In this document: piece by piece, positions 23,934 to 35,627 of the stretch
Position numbering within the stretch: the stretch's first letter is position 1
Layout of the letters: each line of letters begins with the position of its first letter
NCBI GenBank assembly: GCA_018466975.1
Contig: CM031562.1
Span: 2,046,001 to 2,110,000 of the forward strand
Direction: 5' to 3'
Length of the DNA stretch: 64,000 nucleotides
DNA from: Sparassis latifolia
Taxonomy: Eukaryota; Basidiomycota; Agaricomycetes; Polyporales; Sparassidaceae
The notes under the pieces: generated by a model
Told to the model about the DNA's origin: nothing
The model's input: the letters and a program-made list of their open reading frames with translations, nothing else
Database searches by the model: none
Program-made: the position numbers and the translations under genes

Positions 23934-25802
23934 GCGGTGCATCGGTGGTCGCCCTCCTCGCCAGGGACGCCGTTCGCGCTCGCCAATCGCGTTCCCATGG
24001 GCCTCTTTCAGGGTGCGTTCCCGACGAGCCTCCTTCTGTCGTTCGAGCCGGCGGGCATCGCCGCGGCAGGCAGGCAGGCAGATTGCAGACAGGCACACCT
24101 GGCATATGTCCGACGTCTCGCATCGCATCGCATCGTCACATCAGCAAACAGAACGAACAGAAGTCAGGAGCTGGCGAGAACGCGAACGCGAACACGGAAA
24201 CGAGCGAACGGACCTGGCGTGAACAGAGACAGGCTGAGCAACTGGATGCGACGAGAACAACCGCAAACAGCGAACGGTGAGCAACTGCAGAAGATGGGCT
24301 GCGTGCCGTCCGTGGTCGTGCTTATGCAGCAGCAGCAGCAGGAAGAATTGTGCCCGACGGGGAAAAGAACCGGCACTTCCCGCGCGCCGCGCGTGTGTAC
24401 AGTACGCTCGTCCCAGCGTCTCTTTCACACGCCATTTTGGATCAGCTGTAGTGGCGGGTGCCCCTTGGACGAACTCGCAGTCCGAGTCCAGGCCGCTGCA
24501 AATGCAACGGTCGAGCTTCCTGCTGCAAGCTCTGGCAGCAGTGTCCCGAATATCTGATTTTCCCCAGCCGTACACGCGTGTACTGTAGCTTGCAATTGCC
24601 TGCGCACCCATGGCCATGCGCAGATGTCACCCACGGCTCTGCAGGGGCAAGCCCTTTCCTGACGCGAACTTGCTTCCCCTCCCCGTGCGTTCTGAGAGCT
24701 CTGGCGTCCAAGCACGGTTCCACAGCCCATCCTCCTCGGTCTCCTTCTCCAGGTAACCCCTTCCTTCTCTCCTCGCCCGCCCCGCAGAGTCATCAGCACT
24801 GGTAAGCACCCCCGCCTCAGCCGCGATGCGAGCGAGCGAGCGGAGCGTGATCCTCGCGCGCGACTTGCCTCAATTCGCCCGGCCTCGCCCAGGTCCCAAC
24901 AACGTCCGAATTCGTCCGCTGAGCTGCTCTTCTGCAGCTCACTCGCGCTGGCGTGAAGGATTTCGCTATCTCAGAGGGCACTCGCGGATTCTCAGGGCGC
25001 CTTGGCCCTCAGTGCACAGCGCTCGAGAACAAGCACCTCATTGCCGGCTTCGGATGCGGTGCTTGGCTGCGACGTCAGAGTCGTGCGGCACGCTGGCAAG
25101 CACCCCATCGGACATCCCCACTCGGGTCGCCAGCCCAGCCCACATCGCTTCCTTCTCTGTGCTCTGTTCTACCATCTCGGACGCGCAAGCGAGCGGGGCC
25201 GCCGCGTACGCGCGAACGTTACGGGCATTATTGCGCTCACGATCTGATTAGAATTCGCAGATACCTTCCGCAGAAGCGTTGCGGTGACGTTACCGCCATG
25301 ACCGGCGGCGGGCTGGTGCGAGCCAGGCTGAATTCCCCGGTCGGCTGAAGCTCGTCGGGCTGTGAGCTTGTGATATGCTCATAATTATCGTATCCGGCGG
25401 TTCGCGTGAGTGCACACCGTGAAGCGAGCGAGCGAGCGAGCGTACGCGACGCGCAGCACCCGCGAGAGATGGACAAGTTGGTGATGGGCCGGGTATGGAA
25501 TTCGAAGATTGGGATGGAGATCTGCTGGCAAACAGCGATGGGGAATGCCAGTAAAATGTCGGCTGCGAGTACTTTGTATATCGATTCAAGGTCCCGCTCG
25601 AGTCGCAGAAAATACGTGCAGGTTTTGTAAGATTTGCGTGTGTCCAACAGCCGCTCACTACTGAGGGGGAGAGCCAACACGCGACCTTCAGTCTGTCGAG
25701 CTCGGTTTCAGAGGTGATAGCATGAGTGGTTCATCGTACAGCACGTAGTAGATCTCGAGCCCGTCGCGCCTTAGCCATAATACGCACCAGAGGCATCGCA
25801 CG

Positions 25803-26699
25803 CTACTTGTCCTTTTTGTCCTCCGCGCTCTCCTCCGTCGGTGCATCCGCCTTCTCCTCGCCCTCCCCGCCCGCCGGGGGCACCTCCGCCTCGAGCTTCG
25901 CGCTCTCCGCCTCCAACTTCGCGCGCATCCCCTCCTCGACGCGCCGCGCATACTCCTCCCCCGCCTGCCCACCGCGCATCAGCCGCACCATCCCATCTCG
26001 CGAGGAAAAAAGAATAGACACACCTGGAGGACGAGGATCGCGCCGAGGAGCACGACGGCGATCACGTTCCCCGCGGAGAGCACGCGCAGCGCCTCCACCT
26101 GGTCCGCGCGCGTGTCCACGTCCGGCACCGGGTCCGCGACCGTGCGCGTCGCGGGCACGCCCACCGTCAGGTACACCGCGATCGCGCACACCCACGCCAC
26201 TGTGTGCGCGCGACGCAAATTTCATAGTACGTCAGCGCGCCGCACGGAACGGATGTGGTTTATGAGGGGAGGGACGCACCGAGCGAGGAGCCGTCGAAGA
26301 ACATCGCGCTCTCGTCCCACTTGCCCAGCTTCCCCAGCAGCCCGAGGGCCCCCACGCCCATCACCGCATGCAGCAGCGCCTGCGCGCACAACACCGTCAG
26401 CGTCCGAGAAGTGAATAATGATGTTTATAATAATAAAAAAGGCACCTTGATGCCCGAGGGCGCATTGTAGAACGTCTTGTAGAACTCGAACCCGTCCCGG
26501 ACGACGTCGTCCGTGAGGGGCGTGAAGAGCACGCGGTAGTCGACGTTGAAGCAGATGAAGAGCACGCCTGCGCGCGCGCGACGTGGCAGCGGCGCGAAGG
26601 GGTCAGCTAGTCCGGCAGGCGTAAGGAGGCGAGCCATGCGGCGGACTCACCGAGGCAGAAGCAGTCTGCGGCAAGCACAGCAGCCTGTCTGTAGCCCAT
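25803..26699 (-). CDS. SHR3: Shr3-type ER membrane chaperone for amino acid permeases
   Basis: Membrane-localised chaperone that helps fold amino acid permeases and package them for exit from the ER. Five exons (26699-26651, 26567-26446, 26379-26280, 26199-26024, 25964-25803) join in frame into 202 aa. The family signature is visible: GVLFICFNVDYRVLF, then FYKTFYNAPSGIK, then GKWDESAMFFDGSSL. Hydrophobic segments include MGVGALGLLG, VCAIAVYLTVGV and VIAVVLLGAILVLQ. The cytosolic tail AGEEYARRVEEG is followed by an acidic, lysine-rich end. The last four residues KKDK fit the dilysine ER-retrieval pattern. It lies in tandem with the RhoGAP gene, 416 bp from that gene's stop. Identification rests on recognised motifs. 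Confidence 0.85.
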
Positions 26700-27115
26700 C
26701 TTGGAATCGCTCTCACCACAGTTTTTCTCAGCCAGTGCTTCGGAGTCCCGTACGCAGATGCTTGCGGAAAGGTGTTATCGCCTATTTGGCTCCGTCGAGG
26801 CACCCAGCGCCAGATATCCACAAGTACTTAGAGCGGTGCGGTTCATAATAACTTAACGTACACGTTTACATGTACAGGGAATATATGCTACTGTAAGAGA
26901 CGGGTATATGTATAATATTATCAACTGTCATCATACGGCACCCTTCGCACTCTAGCTAAGCAGCCATAAATGTCGCTCAAATCGCATCGCAGCCCGCCCG
27001 CACCAGCAGCACTGGTCGTTATCGTAACACTTTTAGCACATACACACTTTGTCCATGAGATGCCGTCAGAACCGTCTGAGAGAGAAAAAAGAGAACGGGG
27101 AACAGGCCGGCAGGC

Positions 27116-30100
27116 CTATTTCGGGGGCGACGAGTTCCCGCCAGGGAGAGGCGACGGGGGTATCGGGGGAGGCGAAGGCGCGCCGCCTGTATTTGGCGTC
27201 CGCGGGCTCGGTCTAGGCGAGACGGGCAGGCCAACGACGTGGCTCCGCCGCCGCGAAGCCTTGTCCGTCGGCGTCGAGATGTTCAGCCCGCGCGACGCCG
27301 CCAGGTGCGCTGCGCGCGAGCGCAGAATCGGCGAGAGCCCGCCCTGGTCCGCCGTGGGCACATTCAGACTGTCCGAGGACGGCTGCTGCCCATACGACAG
27401 ATGCGCGGAGCTCGATGTCGCCGAAGATTCCACGATATCGGACTCGTTCTCTGTCGTCCCTTCCATACTCTCTTCCGCAAGCGACGCTTCCTCGCCCTCG
27501 TCTGATGGCGTATCCTCGTCCGTAACTGCTTGAGTCACACCCCGACCACGACAATGGCGCGCACGAGTAGATGACGAGGCGACGATGTCAGCTGAAGGTG
27601 CAATTTAGGACGAGAAGGGAAGAACGCCCACCTGGTAGTGCTCTTCCAGACAGCCCAAGAAGCTGATCTGCAGCAGCATCAGTGTAATGCCTGCTATTAC
27701 GACGATCGAGCCCGGGCTCTTGCTCCCCTTGACCCCTGCGCGACGGCTCCCCATCCCCATCCGCCTCCAACGTGCCATCGACGTTGAACACACGCTTGAA
27801 CTCGCCGAGCATGAGACTGAACACGCCGGCAGGGATGCCGAGCGTGGGGCTGAAGACGATGCCGACGTTGCGCATCGTCATCTTGTTCACATGCGCGTTC
27901 TGCACGATCAGGATCAGGTGCGCCGTCAGCGCCCGCAGCAGGCTGTAGTTGGCGATCGGCAGCGAAGCAATGAGGCGAGAAAGCTCCTTGATCCTTTCCT
28001 GGGGATCCACGAAGTCTATGACGAGCGAGACGTCAGAGCAGCAAGAATGCATTTTGACGATAACTCACCGATCACCGCCAAAAAGCGCAAATGCAGATCG
28101 CGGGTGAGAATACTAGACGGAAGATCGCGCAGAAACGTCTTCAGGAGGCCAGCAATGGCATGCGGATCCCAGTACTCGTCTGAGCTTAGCAGGTCAATGT
28201 CGCCCTCTGGCAAGATCCGTGAATTTTGGAAGGCGAAGAGCAAATTGTAAAATACCTTACCTGTGTTAAAACGGTCCTTGAGAGCTTTGATGACCGCAGA
28301 GCTACCGCTTAATCGGTAGATACCCTCTTCTTGCTCGGCCTTTTTTGCTTCCAGATACTGGATGCAACGGAAGACAATCGCGGGCAAACTAGCTAACTCG
28401 GCGACCTCAAGCGAGTCCTCCAGGCTAATACCGAAGACGGCGCGCGGGATGTGCGTAGGCACGTTCGGCTTATCTGGAAAGATAACAAAGTCGCATTAGC
28501 CGACCCACAACAATGACATAGCCTAAGCTTCCCTCACCATGCTGGCGGACCAGGCCCCAGAAGCCGCGAGACTTCGCCTTTTCCCTCCGCTCGTTGGAAG
28601 ACACGGAAGATTCTGACGGCGCGTCTTTGCCACCAAACTTGTAGCCGGCGGGAATGAGCGTGCCGTTCATCGGCGCAGAAATCTTGACCTTCCCGTTGAC
28701 GTCGACGCGGGGGGTGTGCTGGCCGGCGTCCTTCTCTGGCGACGGGGTGCGCTCTGGGATAGCCGTCTTGAGTGGGTTGACGGACATCCGCATCATCTTC
28801 CTTCGGTCGAGGGCTAGGTTCCCACCTCGAACCGGTCTCTGGTCGACAAGATCAGGATAGTTACCGAGCTCAGAATTTGCCCGCTGAGATATGGGCTGCA
28901 CAAGGTCTACATCATCTGCAACGAGTGGGGACGACGTAGGCAGCGAGGTCGACATCGGCATCTCCGCTGCTATTACCTGGTCGACAGGGGACGGTGCCAT
29001 GACCGATGACTTCGCGGGGCTGCTCGACATCGATTCATCGCCGTACGAGGCGATATGTGGAAGGGGTTTCATGCTGCCACCATCGGATGACAACTTCGAA
29101 TTTGCGCACTTCGCTGCATCACGTGTCCGCCGGACTGGTGTGCTCTGCGCACTGGGGGATCGTATATTGACGCAGAGCTCGTGCTCATGCGCGGCTGGTT
29201 CCCGGCATCTTGCTGTGTTGCGCCGCCCATAGCGGCGCCACTTCCCCATGAGTGGACAACGGGGATCTGATCCTCGCTGTATGTCCCGGAAACGTAGCGG
29301 ACGAGCTCCTCGACCCAGCTATCGCGGTCCTTGTCGCTTTCTGCACAAAGGACATGTCGCGGGCTCGAGCCACCGGGCCCCTTCCTGGCCTCGATAATGA
29401 GAAAAGCGTGGCGATACTCGCTCTCCTCGTCCGATTCCTTCCTATCGGGGGCTCTTTGCTGGCGACCGATTTGAGCACCGGTGATCGTGATGGACCCGAG
29501 GTGTGCGCCACCACGCTACGTCATCAGAGAAAGCACGTCAGCACGAACGTTGACGATGCAAGGCCCGCAGCGTGAAACCGCCGGGGATTGCGGCGAATCG
29601 GGTGAGGGTATGCACTCACGCTCTCGTAGTATTCCAGGGAAGGGCCCTGCAGCACGAAGTACCGCGTCTTCCAGCCACCAAAGTTTTTCCCTCTTGGTGA
29701 GGTAACCTTCCTTGTACCCGGCCTGCGCGACAGGCTTCTGTGTCTCGCGCACCATGTCCGACGTGAAGAAGGCGATCACCTCGTCCTTATTCTTGACTGG
29801 AAGTGCGATCAGCGATCGCAGGTACAGCTCGAGAGCGCTCTGCAGTGAAAAAAGACGTCAGCACTCAGACGAACTCCGAGACGACGGCGTGCCAACAGAA
29901 GGTACGAAAGACTTCCAGGTGACGACAAAAGGGGAGATAGCAAAACGATCCCGAGCATGGAACAGCAGAAGCGCAGCAACAGCATTGACATGAGAACGCG
30001 CCAGAAGAGTGGAACTGAGGTTAACCCACGATGGTAAGCATGTACGGGCGCCATGATAAGTGGAAAACAACGGAGAAGCAAAAATAAAATAAAAACAAAC

Positions 30101-32377
30101 AATCACGAAACCCCAGGGGTCCGAAGATAGAAGCATAAGCACGCACCTTTCTTTGGTCAACCTTCGCGGGTGCATGATCCCGCCACAGCCGTCCTTCCGG
30201 TAGGGCCAGCATCTTCTTCCCGACGTTTTTACCTACAGTTGCGCGCATCCGCGCGTCTAAGCCGAGCACGTCGCTGTACAGCTTCTCCACCTTCCACGGG
30301 TCCTTGCCCTTTCCCGGGTCGACCAAGATCGCGAACGAGAGCACTTCCTTCCCTCGGTCGTTGGGGCGAATGGACGAATTGACCACTTGGATTCTTGTGT
30401 TAGGCAGGTCGCTTGCGAGGAGCGGCAGTTCTCGGAAGGTCATCTGCGGCGGTGTCGACGCCAGAGGGATGGGGAAGGGCGATATAGGTGTATGCGGTTC
30501 CGCCGGCGCCTGAAGATGCGAGTGGTCAGACCGAGATCGCGACCCACTGGTGCGTGTCGGCGCATACGGCGGCGTCGACGGGGGCAAGGGGAAGTCCTCC
30601 ACCACCGCGCGTTTGTTCGTCCCCCTCCCCCTTTTCCCTATCGTATCCCCGTTCTCGTCCGCGGGGTCATACGGATCCTCCTCCTCCTCCGGATATCCGT
30701 CCTCGACGTTGGAGTTCTGCCCGCTGCCGTCACGGACGGAGCCGCCGACGCTGCCGTACATGCTGTCTTCGTCTCCCATGTCGAGGAACGGCGCGTTTTC
30801 CTCTGTCGTTACCTGTAGCTTCCCTGGGGTGTGTGGGGATTCAGGACTGTGCCCCGCCTGTGCTTTAAGCGGCGAACCTGGACCTGAACTAAACCCAACC
30901 TCAAAGTTGCCTATAGCCGGGCTCGTCTTGGGCGAATCAGCCATAGTAGCGTAATATCTCTTCGCCTCTTCGGGCAACGATATCCGCGACTCGCGCGAGA
31001 GGGCGTACGGCCGCGACGGCTCGACATTAGAGAGCGGGCTCAAAGAGCTGGAAGATGCGGGCTGCTGAGGAGCCTGGAAGTTCGTCCTCAGTGGTGAAGG
31101 TGGGACGGGGACGGCTCTGCCGTTAAGCGTGGCCATTGCGGCAGTAGACCGGGGTGAAGGTGTGGGTGGCGTTAGTACGACGGCAGCTACTTGGGGCGGC
31201 ACGCTGGCAACAGGGCGAACACTGTCGGGCGGGGGTTGCATCGAGGCGTAGGGACCGAGGACTGGATCTGCCACGTCAAGCTTTGGGACGGAATCCGCCA
31301 TCTGAGCCGTCGCGGAAGACGTAGACGTAGAGAGCGCCTGGAATGAGGAAGAGAATGATCTTTCTGTGGGGCTGAGCGAGTGCAGGGGTCGTTTATGTCC
31401 GTCGGACGAGGTTTCTGAGATTGAAGGGACGGACGATGTTGCAGCGTGACCGGAACTAGCGTTGTTGGGCCCCGAGTGGTTGACCTGCAGTTGAGAGGGT
31501 GACTCACGGGGACGCGACGGGTTCGTTGGCTGCTGCGAGGACTGTGCTGACTGATGATAACCAGAGTAAGCCAAAGGGCGGAATGTTCAGAACATCCAAT
31601 GTTACCTTGTCCAGAGCTACGACTTGATGGACCAGGGACGAGCGCTTGGGGAATGCTGTTCAGACTAGTCTGACAGCTGTGTGCTTCCGTCAATGGGTCA
31701 CGCGAACGATGCTGAGAGTATTGCGGCTGCTGTTGCTGCTGCGATAACCGGGGAGCTACAGGACATCAGGTCAGTTGCGGACTGGGACGACAATAAATGT
31801 CGACGACACCTGTATTATCAGAGTACGCTCGTACGATGTGCCCCCTCGGATCCAGCGCGCCTCCGCTCGTACTCGAGCTACCGCTCTCGCTGTTCCTGAG
31901 GTGTGTCTGCGAGACGGCGGACCGCAGCGAGCCCTCCTTCTTCTCCTTCTCGCGGTGTGCGCGGAGGAGCTTGTCGGTGTTCTCTCCCGTCCTCTGGAGA
32001 CGCGAACGATACATTTCGCGCTCACTGCGCACGCGCTCGAGCTCTTTCATGATCTGGTTGTACGCTGTGCGGTGCTTCTCCACGAGCTTCCACAACCCGC
32101 TATTCTGCACGGACAGAGTGTTTCGCTCAGCGACGGCTGCATCGAGCGCGGCCAGCGAGGGGTGGGGGGCGGACGCATAGGCTGCAAGAAGGGCCTCTGC
32201 AGTGATGGCCTGTGTACTCGGAGCGGCTTGTGAGTGGTTGGAAGACGAAAAGGAAGCAGCGGTGCGAAGTGGTGAGGAGGAATGGGAAGACGCGAGCTCT
32301 GAACGTTGGGATTGGTGTCGCTCGCGTCCATTTGGCATGGCGGTCGTCACGATTTCTGGTGGATTTGTGGTCGCCAT
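27116..32377 (-). CDS. Bem3-type RhoGAP with coiled coil, PX, PH and RhoGAP domains
   Basis: GTPase-activating protein for Cdc42/Rho GTPases at sites of polarised growth. Domains in order on the minus strand: a coiled-coil segment (AVAERNTLSVQNSG through ELERVRSEREMYRSRL, about residues 75-150); long Ser/Pro/Gln-rich linkers with a poly-Gln run at about 31730; a PX domain (TFRELPLLASDLP through KVEKLYSDVLGLD) for phosphoinositide binding; a PH domain (YKEGYLTKR, then WK and YFVLQGPS); and a RhoGAP domain with VFGISLEDSLEV, EEGIYRLSGSS carrying the arginine finger, and MRNVGIVFSPTL. The order matches yeast Bem3. The start at 32377 is the first ATG before the coiled coil. The intron at about 31820-31758 is inferred from frame. 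Intron boundaries in the linker regions are less sure than the domain calls. Confidence 0.88.
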
Positions 32378-33014
32378 CCTGGGGGAGGTGTACTCCGGTG
32401 ACCCAAGTTGTTTCGCGTGTGATGTTCAGCCGTTCCGCAAATTCGCAGCTGAGTTCGAATCTGGGGAAAAGTGAGACTAACGCGGGGAATAGCTGCTCCA
32501 GGACTGCGAGGAGTATTCTCGAGAAATAAAAGAGAGGAGTTATGGAGATTAGACGAGGTAGAAAGGGAAGGAAGGAGTGGTCGAGGATCAAAGGAGATCA
32601 AAGGGCAGTGGCACTGGTAGTCGGGCGACTCTCCGACTCGCGTGCTCTCACCGACCCTGCTTTCTTCTTCTCATTCGACGAAACCAGCTTCCAATTATTG
32701 CGTCGTATCCAAGTTCTGATCAAACAGACTTCCCTGTCATGTTATTTCCTGGCTCAATTGTTCCCAGTCCAGTTCAATCCTATAAATTGCCCCTTCCTGC
32801 TACCCAGCGCTACATATCTGATGCCCTGTTGACGTCCTCGGGCGAGGATCGTTGTGTGGTCTCGGTGCGATTAATTCGTCGGCTTCCCACTGGCATTAAG
32901 ACTGTACGGTCTTCGATTCCGTGACGCGTGACTGACGGTTGCTATCAAGTGCAGCTTCTATATTGGGCGGCTCCTTCGAGCCTTCCCAGCACCACGCAGT
33001 CCCGACCTCGAACC
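32378..33014. promoter_or_regulatory. Divergent intergenic region, RhoGAP / hypothetical protein
   Basis: This 637-bp interval separates the divergent start codons at 32377 (-) and 33015 (+). It is pyrimidine/purine-skewed, with no recognisable gene. An open frame running in from 32928 is in phase with the downstream gene, but its N-terminal part looks non-coding. Confidence 0.45.
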
Positions 33015-33614
33015 ATGTCTGTCGAGCCCCTACCACCTTCCATCGGCGAGCTCTTAGCAGACCGCGCCAAAGCCCGCAGTCGCTACCCGCTCTCCTCCCC
33101 CCATCGCTGGCGCACTTCTCGCGTCCCGCTCCCTCTGTTATCGCGCATATTGCGAACCCCACAGCCAGACACACCGTCTGCGTCCTTCTACCGCCTGTAC
33201 GAGTTCTTCGCGCTCGACTGGAACGTCCAGCTGCGAAACGAGCTCGAGTACTTCTGTTCCATGCACCCAACCTGGTCAGTCTTCGATCTTCCCGATCCTG
33301 TCGACACCGACCCCGTGCGATACGCGGCGCTTGCGGTGCTTACAAGGCTCATGTGCGACGCGTTCAACCGCCGCATCGGATTGGGTCTTCCCCGAGACGC
33401 ACCTGCGATCATACTGGACTTTGAGGAGCTCCAAGCCAGACCAAAGGTGTACGAGCAGCCGCCTGAGTGGGCGCAGCGCGTGCCCGCGTTGCAGGAGCGG
33501 GTCTTCATCCCAGATGCTCAGGGCAACGCCCCGGTAGAGGGGGACGAAGATATCAGCGAGGAGTTTCAGGGGATGAATATCATCGTCAGGATGCCCCACA
33601 TCCATTTCATCTGA
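33015..33614 (+). CDS. Unidentified 199-aa protein, single exon
   Basis: I do not recognise this protein. The intron-less frame encodes 199 residues with balanced, protein-like composition. It has an N-terminal basic stretch (residues 15-45, ending around HRWRTSRVPLP) and a central Trp/Tyr/Leu-rich part with FYRLYEFFALDWNVQLRNEL. An acidic segment near the C-terminus (EGDEDISEEF) is followed by the end MPHIHFI. No signal peptide, membrane span or metal-binding pattern is evident. The start at 33015 is preferred over an in-frame codon near 32928 because the intervening residues look like leader. The stop lies 185 bp from that of the convergent SET-domain gene. Confidence 0.65.
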   Translation: MSVEPLPPSIGELLADRAKARSRYPLSSPHRWRTSRVPLPLLSRILRTPQPDTPSASFYRLYEFFALDWNVQLRNELEYFCSMHPTWSVFDLPDPVDTDPVRYAALAVLTRLMCDAFNRRIGLGLPRDAPAIILDFEELQARPKVYEQPPEWAQRVPALQERVFIPDAQGNAPVEGDEDISEEFQGMNIIVRMPHIHFI

Positions 33615-33799
33615 AAATTTTCTTCGGCACCGTTTGAATATCTGAATCCGCAGCGTATGTGTTCGAATTCTCTCTTTGCGAACTCTAGTCACACTCTAGT
33701 ATAACCATTACTCCATAGTTACCTGGAGACAGAGTGATGGTGTGCTGGAAGGCCCGAGCTTCGATTCGCCCTGAGAAAATCAAACCCTGTATCCACCCT

Positions 33800-35247
33800 C
33801 TATGTCAGAGTAGGGCGAAGCTGCCCAACACCACAAGCTTCTCTCTCCGTTGCCATATCTGTTACACACCGACTACACCTACATTGGAAGAACCACCCCT
33901 CCTGCAGCTCCTTCCTCCGCTCCCTCCAGTCCATCTGCTCTACGTGCCCGTAGCTGATACACAACTCCTCATCTGCATCCACGTTCCGAGTTGTGATGAA
34001 TCGCAGTATACGACCATTACGCTCTTTCTTGACGTTCGGCATGCAGTCTGCACGGGGCGGCACCGGGTTAGCATTACACGCGCGAAGTCAAGCGCATACT
34101 CACGATGGTTGAACAACGACGGCCTGGGATACACACCAAACCCAAGGCACTCGCTCTCCTCGGTTATGGGGACCTCCCATATACCAAACGAATTCCCCGG
34201 GTCGACTCCCAGGGCCATACGCACGTTCTCGACCGTGATGACGCTTCCTACGCCGCGCAGGCTGCCAGCTTCCCACCTGCCCACCCGAGTCTCCACCTTC
34301 CCGTTTCGCACGCGTGCGTGCTTGTGCTTGCCTCCTTCGCCGTTCAGCGCTAGCCCTGCAGCGGCCGGTTCGGCAGCGCTATCACCTCTTCTTCTCCCGC
34401 CTAACCCGAATCGCCCTTGCAATGCCTGATAGATCCTGATCTGGTCCTCCAGAAGCTCGGGGTAGGTTTGTAGATGACGAAGCTCGTTCGACTGCAGTGC
34501 CTCGAATTCGCGCCAGGTCGCTCCGCCGAAGCTAAGAGGCTTCTCGAAGGCTGGCATTTGCCCAGTATCGGGCGGCAGGAGATGCTGCGCTCCTTGTTCG
34601 CGGTAGAGGTGGACCAGCGCGAGAAGCACATAGCGCGCCATATCTGTCTCGAAATCGTCCAGCTGGATCTCCCGCCACCTTCTGACCTCTTTGGGGCTCC
34701 TCTCCTTCTGCCGCGTCTCGTCCCACGCGTGCTCGATGTCCGTACGCGTCAGTGCTGGTTTCTCTGCCAAGGCTGCTTCCGCGCTCTCGTTCACCTTTTC
34801 CTTCACCTTTTTGCGACGCGCTTCTTCAAGGGTTCTCAGGAGCTGTAGCGTGTCCATACCTTCACGCGTCATCCAGGAACTCTGGCAGTGCTCCCCGCAG
34901 AACCACAAACCAGCGCTTGGGCCTGACCTCTCTCGGTGGTCCAGGATCGTGCCTGGTTTCTCACCCTTTTCCTCCGGAGCACTGGTCTCTACGCGAGGAC
35001 CATGCAGGCCTTCATCGTCACGACGCGTCAGAAACCCGCGCCGACCGCCGTCGTACCTCCAGCACTCGGCGCACACCTCCGCCCGGAACTGCTTCCAGAT
35101 CGTGCACGCGTACGGCGTGGTGGCTTCGATGACGGTGCTGTTGGCGGGGATGGCGTGGGTGGTGTGGTACGTGCGTCCGACGCGCGGGTCGGTCTGCACG
35201 CGCAGACCCTCTTGCCAGGTGGCTTGGGGTATGGGGGCGGTGGTCAT
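33800..35247 (-). CDS. SET-domain protein, SMYD/Set6-like
   Basis: Probable protein-lysine methyltransferase. The N-terminus has a SET start (VGRTYHTTHAIPANSTVIEA) interrupted by a zinc-binding insert: CAECWRYDGG, then LWFCGEHCQSSW, a reduced MYND-like cysteine pattern. The C-terminal SET half reads SLFNH, then across a minus-strand intron (about 34101-34046) HCMPNV, giving the canonical NHxCxPN motif. ITTRNVDADEELCISYG matches the conserved catalytic ELxxSY segment, followed by a post-SET FQCRCSRC. About 200 residues of charged, helical sequence separate the two SET halves. It is divergent from the serine dehydratase across a promoter with a telomere-type repeat. The substrate is unknown. 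Confidence 0.82.
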
Positions 35248-35420
35248 GACTGGAGGAATTTTATATGGTCCTCCGTATTATTGCGAGGTTCTGAGCTTTG
35301 AAACATGGAGAGATTGTTTTTTCTTCCAGCCGCAGGCTTCAGGAAAAAAAGAGACGCTCAAAAAGACCGGCGAAAGACCCGTCGCCAATCGGATTGCGGT
35401 CACGTGCACTGGACTGATGC

Positions 35421-35440
35421 TAGGGTTAGGGTTAGGGTAG
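35421..35440. promoter_or_regulatory. Interstitial telomere-type repeat (telobox) in a divergent promoter
   Basis: Three consecutive TAGGGT units followed by TAG match the TTAGGG repeat of fungal telomeres. The array lies 174 bp upstream of the SET-gene start codon and 188 bp upstream of the serine-dehydratase start codon. Telobox sites bind Myb-type telomere factors such as Tbf1 in fungi. A role here is inference. Confidence 0.6.
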
Positions 35441-35627
35441 CAAAGTTTCATTCTTCATCTCCGCGCGGTCACCGCCATTCCGTTTCTCCGTTTCGCGCAA
35501 CTTTTCGTCAGCGGAGGCGGTACTGTTGATACCCTGCTTTTTATTATCCCTTCAATTGTTTTCTGCTTCTCCCTCCCCACTATCTCCTGAAAGGCGCCAG
35601 GCCTCTAATCAAAGTATTCACCGAATA

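Larger units (their letters stand above)
20356..25802. other. Gene-poor 5.4-kb stretch upstream of the Ecl1-like gene
   Basis: No convincing gene is seen on either strand. Several chance frames of 150-260 codons overlap one another on both strands, with compositions unlike real proteins. It contains a hairpin-forming inverted repeat (23871-23933), a 20-bp tandem repeat (23753-23792), GGCA and CGCAT short tandem units near 24065-24135, and an AGCG run at about 25425-25443. The part next to 20355 must contain the promoter of the Ecl1-like gene. Confidence 0.6.

Noticed and set aside
23446..24557. Frames of 226-258 codons, including one with an internal MGCVPS myristoylation-like start at about 24295
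   Set aside because: The reading passes through short tandem repeats and a CAG run, and no downstream exons or family similarity could be built. The MGCVPS context alone is not evidence of a gene.
32860..32935. tRNA-like TTCGATTCC box upstream of the hypothetical gene
   Set aside because: No matching acceptor, D-arm or anticodon stem can be formed around it, so it is not a tRNA.
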